Shown here: positions 25,054-36,871 of the stretch, in pieces | How positions within the stretch are numbered: position 1 is the first letter of the stretch | How the letters are laid out: the number at the start of each line of letters is the position of its first letter | Position numbers and translations under genes: made by a program | From: Papiliotrema nemorosa | Lineage: Eukaryota; Basidiomycota; Tremellomycetes; Tremellales; Rhynchogastremaceae | Reading direction: 5' to 3' | DNA: 64,000 nucleotides | Assembly (NCBI GenBank): GCA_032158125.1 | Contig: JASKOT010000002.1 | Location: 806,001-870,000, forward strand | The notes under the pieces: generated by a model | Databases searched by the model: none | Seen by the model: the letters and a program-made list of their open reading frames with translations, nothing else | Told to the model about the DNA's origin: nothing

Positions 25054-27295
25054 ATGCTGAAACTTCCACCTGCTGATAACGTCCCGATCTCACCGTATCT
25101 CTCATACATGGTAGGCCGTGCATGGATCAACGGTGACCGAAAGCTGACTCGCATCAGACTGGAACCGCCTCGCATCCAGGTCCTCCAGCTGGATCACGCC
25201 TTGTCAAAGCGTGCGATCCATGCCATGAACGCAAAGTGAAATGCGACGGGAGCACACCGGTCTGTTCAGCATGTCGGCGATCTACTACAGTCTCATGCAA
25301 TGTCCTCGAAAAGATCATGTATACCCACGATCATGTGAGACGTCTTGAAGAGAGGGTCAGATGGCTCGAACAGGCCGTAGCGGAGACGTATGAAGAGGGA
25401 AGTGGGATCTCGCACGTCACAACCGGGAGTCAAATCTCGCAGAAGATTATGGCGCATGCGGTGGGAGATATGAGGATGGTAGAAGAGATCGGACTGCTGA
25501 ACCTCCGAGGAGCAGGCTCTTACGGTATGACATGTTCTCGTCTTCTGAAGGGTTCGCTGACGCAAAGTCGGGAGTATGGCCGGAGTAACCCTCTCTACGC
25601 TCATCAACGCGACGTTGAGTCTCTACGACAAGCCTATCGTCTCGCAAGAGGAAGAGCAGCTACCGAATAAGAGATGGCGTATCTCTAGGGCCGCTTTTCC
25701 ATCCAAAAGCGTGGCAGTGGAATACGTCTCAAAGTACATTGAGGAGATACACCAATGGTACCCTTTCATCTCGCTATCATCGCTTGGTCGAACTCTCAAC
25801 GCAATCTATTCCTCAGATGGAGTGTACGTAGCCGTCGAGACTTCCGAGACGGAACGTTTTGAGCTGTTGATGATCTTCGCCTTGACCGCCTCGCATCATA
25901 AGCAAGATCCATACGGACCACAAGAGTATTATCGCTCCGCCCTCGATTTTCTGGATGACGCTTTAAGACCCCGATCGTTGGACTCATGCAATGCTTTACT
26001 GCTATTGATACTGTATAGCCTGAGAAGTGGGCCAGAGGTGGAAGATACGATGGATTGCTGGCTTTTGACTGGTCATGCTGTACGGCTCGGCATCGAGTTA
26101 GGCCTTACGAGAAACAACTACAAGGCGCGTTTGACAGAAGAGCAACATGAAGCGAGAAGAAGGACTTGGTGGTAGGTCTCTCTCCTCCCTACTTAAGGTT
26201 GGCTCGTACGGTGTAGCTCACGGGTCACAGGTGTATCTATGCTCTAGAGAGATTTGTGGCCACAGCGACGGGACGTGTGTTGGGTATCCGGAATGAAGGT
26301 GAGATGTGACTCCTGAACACGGCTGAAGAAGAGGTATCGACGCGGCATATCCAAAGACAGTGATAGAGGAGGTTCCAGATGATCTTCAAGCCTTTCTGGG
26401 CCAGATACGGAAAGGCGAGATTGACCTACGCCCATTCCTGCATCTTCTACAGCAAAGGCGATTGCTCGGAGACATCATGGAGTCGGTATACATCACGCAA
26501 GTGACACTCTGAGCGGCTGGGTCCGCGAAAGACTGACCGGTAGTCGAGCTAGGAGTCGTCCATCACCCTCCCAAGAGGAAACTCTGGCAAGGGTATACCA
26601 AATTCAGAACTCGCTGGTGGCCTGGGCCGAACAGTCATACAATCTGTCCAAGACTGGTAGCGTTCAACGGGACGTCTTGCAATTCGCCTTCAACCAAATC
26701 ACCTTGCTCCTCCATCGACCTAGTCCTACATTTCCTGCTCCTCCATCCGAGGTCTTAGACATATGCCTGGGTGCCGCGAGGGGCACAATCCGAATCAGCG
26801 GGTCGGCCTTGAAGAATGGAACATGGAGACATATCATCCCTGGGTGGACAGGTTTCGTCGCTGTCTTCACAGCCGGTTTGACCCTCGCTTACTGCTCTTG
26901 GTCTGTTTTTCCTCAAGCAGCGAGACAATACTGTGCTGATCAACAGGGCTGGACCGGATTGTCCAAATGCCCTGCAAGCGGGAGCGGACGTTGCGCATGA
27001 TCCCGATCTGGTATTATGCTTATCGACCTTGCAGACTCTCGCTGGACGGTCTCCAAGCGCACAGAAGTATATCGACATGTACAGACCCATTGTCGCCCAT
27101 CTTTGCGAGATCTTGGGCACAACACCTTGGAACCGATTCGCTTCGCACCGTGACCCCATGGCAGATGATGGTCAGACGATGGCATTGGTCGCAGAGAGTG
27201 CCGGCCTCCCTACTATAGGCGGATGGGAGATGGATCAGCACGCTCTGATCATGATGGATGAGCTCATGACGGTCACGAATAGCTTTCCGGAGTAA
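25054..27295 (+). CDS. Zn2Cys6 zinc-cluster transcription factor
   Basis: Fungal binuclear zinc-cluster regulator. After an intron at 25,111-25,157, the protein reads LVKACDPCHERKVKCDGST, then PVCSACRRSTTVSC, with the C-x2-C-x6-C-x6-C-x2-C-x7-C spacing. A short coiled-coil dimer segment follows (HVRRLEERVRWLEQAV). The middle is a fungal-specific transcription-factor domain (YIEEIHQWYPFISLSSL, ERFELLMIFALTASH, CWLLTGHAVRLGIELGL, RRRTWW). Later exons run to VTNSFPE and the stop at 27,293-27,295. The intron 26,497-26,543 has a GC donor, the only donor that fits the phase. A cluster of CGG/CCG triplets lies at about 25,020-25,050, just before ATG 25,054. The neighbouring transporter is a natural candidate target, by position only. 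Confidence 0.9.
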
Positions 27296-27482
27296 TAGTC
27301 AATGCAAAGTGTGATCGATTGACACTGTCGCTCTTATTGATGTTAGATATGCTGGTCTTCCTTAAGAGTTCTATTGATTGCTGTGACATTTTTTCTATGC
27401 TACAAGACCGATTTGATGTCACAACAACATGCTGCAAGGCACAAACGCGGCTCCATGGCCACGGTTTCCGACATTGGCTGGC

Positions 27483-28455
27483 CTAAGCCAGTGTGCTCTG
27501 ACGACTGAATTCTGATCCAGCATCACCAGTGCTCGCCCCTGACTTGGCTGCCTCTTCCTTTCTAAGCGCTTCTATCTCATCGGCCGTCAAAAATCTTCCT
27601 CCCTTGCCTCGAGGTCTACTACATGCGTGCCTATGCCGCGACTCGTGCAAGTAGGGCTATACCGTGAGCGACAACTCCACTGACGCAGATTTTGCTCACC
27701 TTGCGTGATCTCGCTAGTCGGTTCAGCTCCTCTAGACGTTGCCTTGCCGCTCGCCTTTTCAGTATCCTATGATACTGCTTGGCGTTAACATAGAGCGGCT
27801 CCTCGTTATCCTCATCCCCCATCTGTTCTTGTCCCTGCATATCTGCGCCATCTTGCCCGTTCTCGCCCGAGCCTTCGTCTCCAGATAAAGCCCTTCCTGC
27901 GTCTTCGTGCTTGACCAGAGGTTCATCCACCTCTTCCCCAACATCGTCCGGCTGATTCAGAAATTCATCCGTGGCGGATGACTGCCGTGAATAGGTCGAA
28001 GGACCTGCTTCTGCGTTCCCAAAGTGCGGTCTAGTCACGTCCACTTCGAGATACGATGCGGGATCGGTGAACAACCCTGACATGTAAGACGAGGATGCGT
28101 CGGAGGGATTAAAAGTCGTAGGAGGGTTTGAATACGTCGGTCCGGTCGTATGTGACGAAGCCGGGGGTGTAGGAAAAGGGTAAGGCCCCAAACCTGGGCA
28201 TCAGTGCGAGCAATAAATTCGTCAAGGAGGAGTATGCTAACCGTTCGACCTAGACACAGGGTTAATGTTCTGTATCGGATCCAAGATGAGTCCAGCGGGT
28301 TGTTCATCGTGTGTATCCAGGTCATATCCGTTTGAAAAGTATTCATCCTGGGAATTGGTGTATGTCGAGTCGTAGGAATCCCCAAAAGGCGGAGTAGGAG
28401 GATAGCTCGATGACCCTTGAGCGGTGAAGAAGGGCAACGTGAGAGCGTCGTTCAT
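27483..28455 (-). CDS. HAP2: CCAAT-binding factor subunit Hap2 (NF-YA)
   Basis: DNA-contacting subunit of the CCAAT-binding HAP complex. The conserved core is split by one intron: EEPLYVNAKQYHRILKRRAA, RQRLEELNRLARSRK (subunit-association helix), then PYLHESRHRHACSRPRGKGG and RF (DNA-binding part). Spacing matches NF-YA exactly. The N-terminal 200 residues are Ser/Pro/Tyr-rich and acidic (EEVDEPLVKHEDAGRAL), typical of an activation region. The C-terminus is short, ending FSRQSTLA, with stop at 27,483-27,485. It diverges from ATP5. Confidence 0.95.
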
Positions 28456-28936
28456 CTTGTTCAGCTGCTCGGCGCAGTAGTCAAGCGATATGCGAGGTCA
28501 GAGGCGAGACTACCAGGTCGAAGATGGTGTTAATTTCCGTGATCCGTCTAGATCGGGTTTTGCGAGTGCCGGTAGTCCAACCGATGCCCAGTAAATCTCT
28601 TTGAGCTCTATGCTGGGCTGATTCTCGTCTACTCTGGTCGTCACTGCCTACTTGTCTATGAGATGGACAAGTGATATGATATTTGTGCTTGACGATCAAG
28701 AGGTCGCTTCGCCTATGCAGTCCCCCCCCCCCCCATTCCCGGCCGTGGTGACCCGAAAACAAATCATCGTCACGGCGGTCATCGCCGCTTCCCAAGCCTA
28801 CCCCCCCTCCCTCTCTCCCGCCACATTGGGTGAAATTCCGGAAAGTCCCGCTCCCTTCCCCTGCCTCCCCTCACTTCGAGGTATTGCTTGCTATACAACC
28901 TATACAGTCACCACTCTATCCTCTCCTCTTTCAAAA
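28456..28936. promoter_or_regulatory. HAP2 / ATP5 divergent promoter with CCAAT box and poly-C run
   Basis: The 481 bp between the two start codons holds ATTGG (inverted CCAAT) at 28,825-28,829, 108 bp before the ATP5 start. A run of 13 C lies at about 28,722-28,734, followed by pyrimidine-rich tracts up to 28,875. HAP complexes bind CCAAT boxes of respiratory genes, so both direct ATP5 control and HAP2 autoregulation are possible from this site. No coding region was seen. Confidence 0.5.
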
Positions 28937-30092
28937 ATGGCTTCCGCTATCCGAACTGCCCTCCGACGAGGGTACGCTACTGCTGCCGACAGCGTCAAAG
29001 TGAGTATATGGGAATCATCTGTTCAGTGGGGATTGGGAAATGGCACGCAAGGCACATAGGAGACGGAGAGGATATTTGCTACCTTTCCATTGGCGTTGCG
29101 TTATTGTCTTGCAAAGAGGAGACTCCCCAGTGGAAGAAGGCATTGAGGAAATTGAAGAGTGATGGCGGGAGGAGAACGAGCTTTGACGGACGGTACACGC
29201 CAGAATGGACGTACTAACGCATATAGGCTCCTATTCAGCTCAACTCTCTTACCGGAACCTATGCCACCTCTACCTACCTCGCCGCCCTGAAGAAGTCTCC
29301 TCAGGACCTTGACTCTCTTGCAAAGGATGTCGCTGCTTTCGACAAGAGGATCAAGGAGGACTCCAAGGTCAGGGAGTTCATCCGTGAGTGACTTTGGTCA
29401 TATGTGAAGAGGACAGTTTAAACTGATACATCTTTATCTTCCATCTCGACTCTCTCGCTATATCGATACTTCGTACTATCCACCTGCACTCCAATCATTT
29501 GCCCCGCAGAAAACCCGACTCTCTCCGCCGCCGAGCGATCGAAAGCCCTCACCGGTCTGATCCCATCCGGCTCTTCTCCCATCCTCCTCAACCTCCTCAA
29601 TGTCCTCTCTGAGAACGGTCGACTCGCTTCTGCTGAGAAGGTCTTTGCCGACTTCAACTCCCTCATCGCCGCTTACAAGGGAGAGCTCGAGGTCATTGTC
29701 ACCTCTGCCGAGCCATTGGACAGCAAATCTTTGGGTCGAGTGGAGAAGGCTTTGAAGGGCACTCAGGCTGCCGAGGGAAAGACTCTGCGTGTCACCAACA
29801 GGGTGTGTAGAGAAGTCTCTCTAGCTCCAAGGAGGTTGGCTGATGTATAGGTCAACCCAGGTGTTATTGGTGGTTTGCTGGTCGACTTCGGAGACAAGAC
29901 CAGTAAGTCGCCGACTTCAACAAGGATATGCCTACTTGTTCAAACTTCTGGGCGTCCCATTCCACATTCGCTGACATTCCAGTCGATCTCTCTGCCTCAT
30001 CCAAGGTCAACCGATTCAACGCTGCTCTTACACGTGAGTGGTTCATCGGATTCGTCGAGTGCACGAGCTGATCCATTGCAGAGGGTGTTTAG
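28937..30092 (+). CDS. ATP5: Mitochondrial ATP synthase subunit 5 (OSCP)
   Basis: Oligomycin-sensitivity-conferring protein, the stalk subunit linking F1 to the stator. The protein of about 210 residues starts with a presequence, MASAIRTALRRGYATAADS. It continues APIQLNSLTGTYATSTYLAA, QNPTLSAAERSKALTGLI, LLNLLNVLSENGRLASAEKV, and the C-terminal signature RVTNRVNPGVIGGLLVDFGD and KTIDLSASSKVNRFNAALTQ. There are five introns; the last leaves only QGV and stop (30,090-30,092). The first intron (29,000-29,226, 227 bp) is four to five times the usual length here. Confidence 0.96.
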
Positions 30093-30693
30093 AAACATGG
30101 ATCGGACAAAATATTGACACGGAATGCATCACATAGGAAATAGATCCTCTCGTGATATTGGCAGTCACGTTGATTCTTAAGGGATCGTATCTGTATTTGA
30201 GAGCGGGTCATCATGAGGGGACCGTCATCAAGGGGCCAGGCCGGCCCGCAGTCTCAGCCTCTTGGCCCCCTTTCCTTTGTTTGAGCGGTTCCGATCATCT
30301 CCACGTTGCGTCTCTGCAGCCTTTGTACTGTTCGTCGCTCTTCACCACACATCACCCCTCCTGTATTTGAGTATCGACGCGTTGAGAGCGAACGCACACA
30401 TTCGGTTCGGGGGAAGCGCCATTTTTGATTGCGATTTTTGCGGGTTTTGACTGGAACGTGTCTACACATTCTCGCCCAACGTCGAGTCGTCTGCTTTGGC
30501 AAGCAGGACGATCCCTGCCTCGACTTCCTACCGTCATTACTGCTGCGCCAAAGGCATTCACCGACGTCAGGTCATCTGTCTGATTGTGGTGCCCAAATAT
30601 CTCCTCCCTGACCCACGTCCTTCTCGCTTAACCTCAGCCCATTAAATACGATACCCATATACCCCGTCATCCGGTCCAACTCCAATTGAAAAT
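30093..30693. other. Intergenic ATP5 to YVH1
   Basis: 601 bp between two plus-strand genes. A small GC-rich inverted stretch, CCAGGCCGGCCC, lies near 30,237. Otherwise nothing was recognised; it should hold the ATP5 3' UTR and the YVH1 promoter and leader. Confidence 0.4.
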
Positions 30694-32980
30694 ATGTCTG
30701 GCCGACCTCGAATGCCCAGTCGGTCACTATCGACCTATACAGCAGGTCCACCTTCCGACGCGCAAGCACCAGACGATAAAGCCATCAACGACGTCTACCG
30801 GTCTGTGGAAGAGACTGGATCATTAGAACTGGCTGCTAAAAAGTTGCAAAAGTTTGCGACTCAGCAGAGGGGGTGGGAGGATGATCCGGAAGAGATGGCT
30901 TATCTAGCTACGAAACGAGATGTGGATGATGAAGCTTTAGACATGGACGACGAGGACAGGGAGGAAGAGGAGATGGAGGTAGTTCACCTTCAAGAGGCTC
31001 TACCGGGACTTTGGATCGGTGATCTCGTTGCTGCCATGGACGTCCGAGGTCTGGAACAGCGAGGTATAGTGAGTGTTCACCCCATTCAAGAGGTTCATGC
31101 TGACCTCAGACCAATGTCTTGTCTTTGCTTCGACCTCGACTGGAATTCCCTCCGCAATTCGCAGTCTACCCTCTCGAAATTGACGACTCGGCAGATACGG
31201 ATATCCTAACCCATCTTCCCTCTTGCGTCGCGTGGATACAGGAAGCTCTGGACAAACGACAAAGGTTACTGGACCCCGATATCGCCATGTCGCCCATGCC
31301 TCCACGAGACAAGGTGATTGACAGTCGAGCCGGAGAGACAAAGCCAGGAGCAGTGCTCGTCCACTGTCAAGCGGGTATGAGTCGAAGTGCGACGGTGACT
31401 GCGGCGTATATTATGAAAGCGCTGGATACGGGACCCGTCGAGGCGGTTCAGCTTCTTCAGGAGAAGCGACCTGTTGTGGAGTGAGTTGGAGCAAGGTGAA
31501 AGTGATGAGAGCTGACAGACAGCCCATCCGACACATTCTGGTACCAGCTTGGCTTGTTTTACAATGCCGATGGTAGAGTTTCACTCAAGGACCGCTCGAC
31601 GAGGCAATTCTACATGGAAAGAACTACCAGCCAATTCATGAGTGCGTGGATCGCGTATGTACATGATAAAGTTAATGGGTAGACGGAGGGAGCGCACCTC
31701 AACTCGACAAGGTGGCTCGGTTCCCGGTCACTCCATCGGAGAGCAATCCGCCGACACCCATGGGCGGACATGGGCGACGAAAAATCCGTTGCAAGATGTG
31801 TCGACGACATTTGGCTGTTCGCGAACACATGATGGACCATATCCTCGAGCAGTCACCTATATCCCGACCTCGAACCCCGTCCAACTTCAGCCTACCATCA
31901 CCCAGACAATCCATTTCGGGCGGTTCATTCGCAGAACGGCAAAGAAGAGCATCCGTTGTGAGCGACGTCATCAACCCGCTCACTGGATTGCCGGGCAGAC
32001 ATACTCGACATGCCAGTGTTTCCTCTGCCGCCCCGTCTCCCATTTCCCCTTCTCACCCGACCTTCCCTTCGAGCAATGGTCTACAACACAGTCAGAGCGA
32101 ACCTCCACCACCGACCCCGGGCGTACCTTTACCTCGGAAGAACACTGCCCCAGGATTGACACTGACGGCGTCGTCACCGGAAGCGCCTACCCCTGGAAGG
32201 TTGATTAGTGATGTCTTGCCTGGTCGAGAACCGGTCGCGTCTCCGGCAGAGTTGCCACACAGTGGTTCAGCCGACTCTATCGCCAGCGCACCCACTGGAC
32301 CGAGCTCTGGCGGTGGCGGACGTCCTTTCCGAAGTGCCGCAGAGCTCAACGCAAGTCTTCCTCCACACCTCTTGGCATTGCGAGGCGGTGGTGGACCGAC
32401 CTCTGTTTCAGCCCTGTCGTCGCCATTCAATGCGAGCCCAAACAGTTCTCCCGAAAAAGAGACGACCCCACACAACCCTCACCATGTGTTCCCACCGCCT
32501 TCACAATCGACAGGTATGGCACGATCAAACTCGCAAGGATCCGCAACGAGCGGGTCAACGATCGGCCGGAGAATGTCGTTGTTGGCCATGACGCCCGCCG
32601 ATCAGCCAAGACAAAGAAGGACTAGCGGGACTCAACCCGATGGTGGATTGGCAACTAGCGGTCCACCCATTTTAGTCAATCCGAAATGTTCTGGATACTT
32701 TGTAGAACCGGTGAGTCGCAACTTTCCTACGACGATGTACCGAGCTGAAGCCTAGCTCACGTGGATGGAGCCGTTCTTGAAGGGCGGTGATATTTCGGGG
32801 AAGATTGTCTGTCCCAACGAAAAGTGCGGCGTCAAGATTGGCAACTTTGATTGGGCGGGCGTTCAGTGTGGCTGTAAAGAATGGGTTACGCCGGTGAGTT
32901 CACAGATTTTGGCATGAATCCGGAGCTGATGTCTTCAGGGTTTCTGCATCAGCAGGAGCAAGGTGGATGAGGTCTGGTAG
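30694..32980 (+). CDS. YVH1: Yvh1/DUSP12-type dual-specificity phosphatase
   Basis: Yvh1 works late in 60S ribosome maturation (Mrt4 release) and has a phosphatase domain plus a C-terminal zinc domain. The phosphatase part includes LPGLWIGDLVAAMDVRGLEQ, TNVLSLLRPRLEFP, the catalytic loop VHCQAGMSRSATVTAAYI (HCx5R, near 31,360) and DTFWYQLGLFYN. The zinc domain begins with IRCKMCRRHLAVREHMMDHI (31,785-31,850). It resumes only about 290 residues later with NPKCSGYFVEPLTWMEPFL, GKIVCPNEKCGVKIGNFDWA, GVQCGCKEWVTPGFCI and SKVDEVW. The inserted stretch is Ser/Pro-rich and probably disordered. Introns near 31,070, 31,480, 31,640, 32,710 and 32,895 restore frame. Human DUSP12 has only a short linker at the insertion site. 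Confidence 0.93.
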
Positions 32981-33466
32981 GCGTGATCTGAGGTGGGTAG
33001 CGCCTCATACGGGGTCATGATTCGGTCATTCCAAGCGGATACGGGCGAGGTGGGGATGATTAGGGCATTCATACTGACGACGTATGAAAATGGGGGTCTT
33101 ACGTCAGCTTGAAAAGCGCAAAGCCAGCGTCGGCAGTATCTGTACACGAGCATGAAGGAAACGCTGTAAACACGACTTTTGACGTACATATACATTCTAT
33201 GCATGATACAAGTTTGTGCGTGATTTGCCGATGAAACATGTATCGGCATCGAGGTGGACGTGGCAAGTCAAGTTTGAGGTCGAGTCAACCATGTCTCTGG
33301 CCCATACATTCTTCATACGCGGCTGGTATGCAGGGGAGACGTTATGGCCAGGGATCCATGTAGGATCACTTGCTCGTCCTCTTCATCCTTCACATCCCCT
33401 CCAGGTGAAGATACCTGTCTCCGTGCGGTTCGCCTGATTGCTGCTCTACCTGAAGCGGGCAGAACA
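32981..33466. other. Intergenic YVH1 to LRR gene
   Basis: 486 bp between two plus-strand genes. An open frame leads into the LRR gene from 33,344, but the signal peptide begins at ATG 33,467. Nothing else was recognised. Confidence 0.4.
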
Positions 33467-36361
33467 ATGCTACCCTCGCTGAATGCCCTGTTCCGCCTAT
33501 ACCTCCTCCTCTTGCTTCTCTCTCAACCTATCACCGGAAGCGTAATACATAAACGCCAAGATCGCACCCACCCAATCTACCTCTCCAGCTCGACACGATC
33601 CGACCCACCTAAATCTTTCGGTTTATTCTCCTTCTCCCGTCATCCCGCCACTTTGGGTACTTATGACCCTCTCCTCGGCGTGAGGGATGTGATCCTCCAT
33701 CAGGGTCTGGCGGAAGGGTTGGGCAGGTCAAGCTCCGCGATGGGAGTCATGGAAGTTGCACAAGATATCAGGAATCAAGGGATACAAGGGGATACGGGCG
33801 AGATGGATAGGTCGAATAGAACAGAAAGTCTAGTTTGGGATCCGGTGCAAGGGAGATTGTACAGCGATCGGGTATTGTGGATGCACGATGGCCATCGACA
33901 GAACCAGCAGGTCCTCCAGACCGCCGTGAGACGTCAAGAGGAAGAAGCAGGAGAAGCGGAGACGGACAACGAGGGAGAGAGCGAGGAGGAAGCGGAAGGC
34001 CCGATTGACACCACGGCGGACGACGCAGAGACTTTATCGGCTGAAGCGGCAAGTGAATCCTCAGCTGAAGAGCCACAACCTACTGGTCCTGCTGAAGGCG
34101 AAGGGGAAGCGGGAGGCGAAAGCGAAGTCTCTACCGATGCGTGGACCAGTGAAGATGTACCAGACGACGATGACGAGTGGGAGTGGGTAGACGAGGATGC
34201 GCCAGATCCACCTGAAGAACCATGTGATCCATCATTACCACCTACCCTGGCTGCCGCACCGGGAGTCTCTGCGTCTCCTGCGCCTAGTGCGGTTGTCCCG
34301 ACAGGTCTGTATATGGTCGCGAAGCGAACATACGAGCTCGAGCAGATGGACGCGCTGGAAAAACGCCGAAAGAACAAGGGTTACAAGGAGGATGATGACG
34401 AAGAGGACGATGGGGATTATCACCGAGGGGCTGGAGGACGCGGTCGATATGACGAGGATGACCGAGATCGACCAGGAGGCAATGATCTTCACGGCTCGAG
34501 CTCCTCGACCTCGCCTTATAGAGGCTCGGACAGGTGGAGCGAAGATGACAAGGACGAGAGAGAGAGCGGTGACGTCCAAGGTAGTCGTGTGGGAGGCGCA
34601 TCGCATACTGGAGGCAAGAAATCTGATGACTCCAATGGCGATCCTTCGTATTCTTCCCAATCGCAATCCTCGCGGTCGACGTTAACGGACGACTGCAAGA
34701 ATCTCAGGCAGTTTTACGATGCGATGAGCGGTGACTCCTGGACCAACAAAGCCGGTTGGAGCGATTCAAAGAGTACCGATTGTTGCGATTGGTTTGGCGT
34801 GACTTGCGGCATTCCTGCTGGAGACCCGTCTGACTTACACGACAAGCGAGGATGGAAAGGTGATCAGGAGGAAGATGGGTATACAGGTCGAAGAGGTTCG
34901 AAACATGGTAACAAGTGGGATGACGATGATGAAGGGGATGACGAGGAAGATAGTGGCTGGAAGAGCGGGCAAAGGTCGGGTAAATGGGACGAGAACGGTT
35001 CGAGAGACTCGTCTGCGCACGCACAGGGTCATGGTTCGGATGGTCGAGACGACGATTGGAAGCCGTCGAAGGGGATGTCGAGCGATGATGGATCCGAACG
35101 AGTGATCGCTTTGAACCTGATCAACAACGGCCTGACCGGGTTGCTCTCCGACCACCTGTTCTCCCTAGACGCTCTCGCCAGAATGTCAGTGTAGCAGGCA
35201 AAGCGTAAGAGCGTGAGCTAATCGTCAGCGATCTATCTCAAAACACCATAACCTCTATTCCTGATCAATTCCCTTCTTTACCCCATTTGACCCATTTCAA
35301 GGTACAAAACAACTCTTTGTCCGGGTCGGTTCCAGTCACCTTGCTCACCAGCTCAAGCTTGACTACCCTCAACCTCGCTTGGAACTCCTTCTCGGGCGAC
35401 TTGTCCCTCTCGATGCCAAATCTCCTCAGCTTGTCGTTACAAAACAACAAGCTGCAGTCGATCTCGATCAAATCTGCACCGTCGTTGCAGAAGATCTACC
35501 TGGGCGACAATGCGTTCACGTCCTCACTGCCGGATGTCAGCCAGTCCAAGGGTCTGTCCGTGTTTGACGCGTCGAACAACAGGTCAGTTGGTGCATTCCT
35601 GCTATAGGGTAATTGCTGACTAGTCAGTTTGTAAGTATCGAAATGGAACAGAAAGACAAGAGATCACATATTGATGCATCAGTACCGGCTCATTGTTCGA
35701 CCTGAACGGTCTTACCAATCTCACCCACTTTGACGTACGGTCCAACCATCTCTCCGGTTAGTACCTTCAACGTTCCTTTACCGGTCGAAAGAAACCCTGA
35801 CAGACAGGTCCACTTCCTGCCTCATTGTCCAGCTTGACCTCGCTCAAAGCGCTCTACCTCGCCTCCAATAGCTTTTCAGGGACGATCCCAACGGAGCGAG
35901 CCCCTCCACAACTCGCCCGTTGTTCCATCATGCCCAATCCCAACCTATCCTGTCCCGATGACGCTCAGTCAGCCGACCCGCAGTCTTTGGCGTCGAGGTG
36001 CCACGCCTCTTGTCCGTCCGCCAACGCAGCAGGCGTAGCGACAGCCGCTAAGCAGTTCGGAGCGGGCTCGAAAGGCATACCTGTATCACCTTTGCCGGGC
36101 GAAGCAGGAAACGTGATCGGACAAGACCCGTCCTCGATTACAGCAGAGATCTCGCCGCAAGCCTCGACTGTCATGCCGAATAATGTTGCACCGATAGCAG
36201 GGGTACTACCTGTACCTCCACCCGGACAGAACAGAGGGAGTCCGCTGATAGGAGAGAATGCGGTGGTGAAGGTAGCTAAAAGTTCAGGTGCAAGGGCCGT
36301 GGCGGTATCTTTCTTGTGCCTAATTCCGGTTGTTATTCTCACCTCGTTGTGGAGCGCTTGA
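33467..36361 (+). CDS. Secreted, probably GPI-anchored leucine-rich-repeat protein
   Basis: The start at 33,467 gives a signal peptide (MLPSLNALFRLYLLLLLLSQ) followed by a possible Kex2 site (HKRQ). A long acidic, Ser/Thr/Glu-rich region (33,940-34,250) and a low-complexity Asp/Gly/Arg region (34,380-34,680) follow. Then comes an LRR N-cap, CKNLRQFYDAMSGDSWTNKA, with CCDWFGVTC. The first LRR strand starts only after an insert of about 95 residues (34,811-35,097): VIALNLINNGLTGLL. Further repeats read LTHFKVQNNSLSGSVP, LTTLNLAWNSFSGDL, LTHFDVRSNHLSG and LKALYLASNSFSGTIP. The end, VAKSSGARAVAVSFLCLIPV and VILTSLWSA, is a typical GPI-attachment signal. The LRR type resembles plant receptor-like and fungal cell-wall LRR proteins; the ligand is unknown. 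Confidence 0.87.
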
Positions 36362-36871
36362 TAACGTAGACATCACATCTTCCAGTCAGGTAGATCGAGG
36401 TGCAATGATCTCCTGAATGAGGAAAGGATAATGGCCCGGAGGGGGAAGGAAATGCAGAAGGAGTCACGCCTCTTTACCTTTGTACTCGTCGAGTAGCTCT
36501 ATGTACAGAGAGGCAGGGCGCCGAGGAGAGAAGAAGCTGCAAGGCTTCGTCAGAACATATATACATCAGTCGAGAACGTTCCACCACAACACCGAAACAT
36601 AAGGTAGGGCTTTAGCGGTTTGCTTTTGCTTGTTTGGTTATTACTGCTTTCGTCACGTCACTCGACCTCCCAAATACGTTCTCCATCATCGGAACTGATC
36701 CGAGTAAGAGGTTTTATCTTCCTTGATCTTGCTGTTGCAGGCAGAAGAATCAATTAAGACCCAATTTCAGCGAGGGTCGTAGAGATCGAAACATCGGGGT
36801 CGGACAAGAAGTAAAAGCCGAGACAATCAGGATAACAGCGTAAGGAATGGATGAGTCGTGAGGTTTTGCGT
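36362..36871. other. Convergent 3' region (LRR gene / MSL5)
   Basis: 510 bp between two genes that run into each other; both 3' UTRs and poly(A) sites should be here. No gene was recognised. Confidence 0.4.

Noticed and set aside
29418..29666. Minus-strand ORF over ATP5
   Set aside because: The plus strand encodes conserved OSCP sequence here.
33934..34666. Minus-strand Ser- and Ile/Val-rich ORFs (147 and 143 residues) opposite the LRR gene
   Set aside because: They arise from acidic and low-complexity codons on the plus strand, whose product has signal peptide, LRRs and GPI signal.
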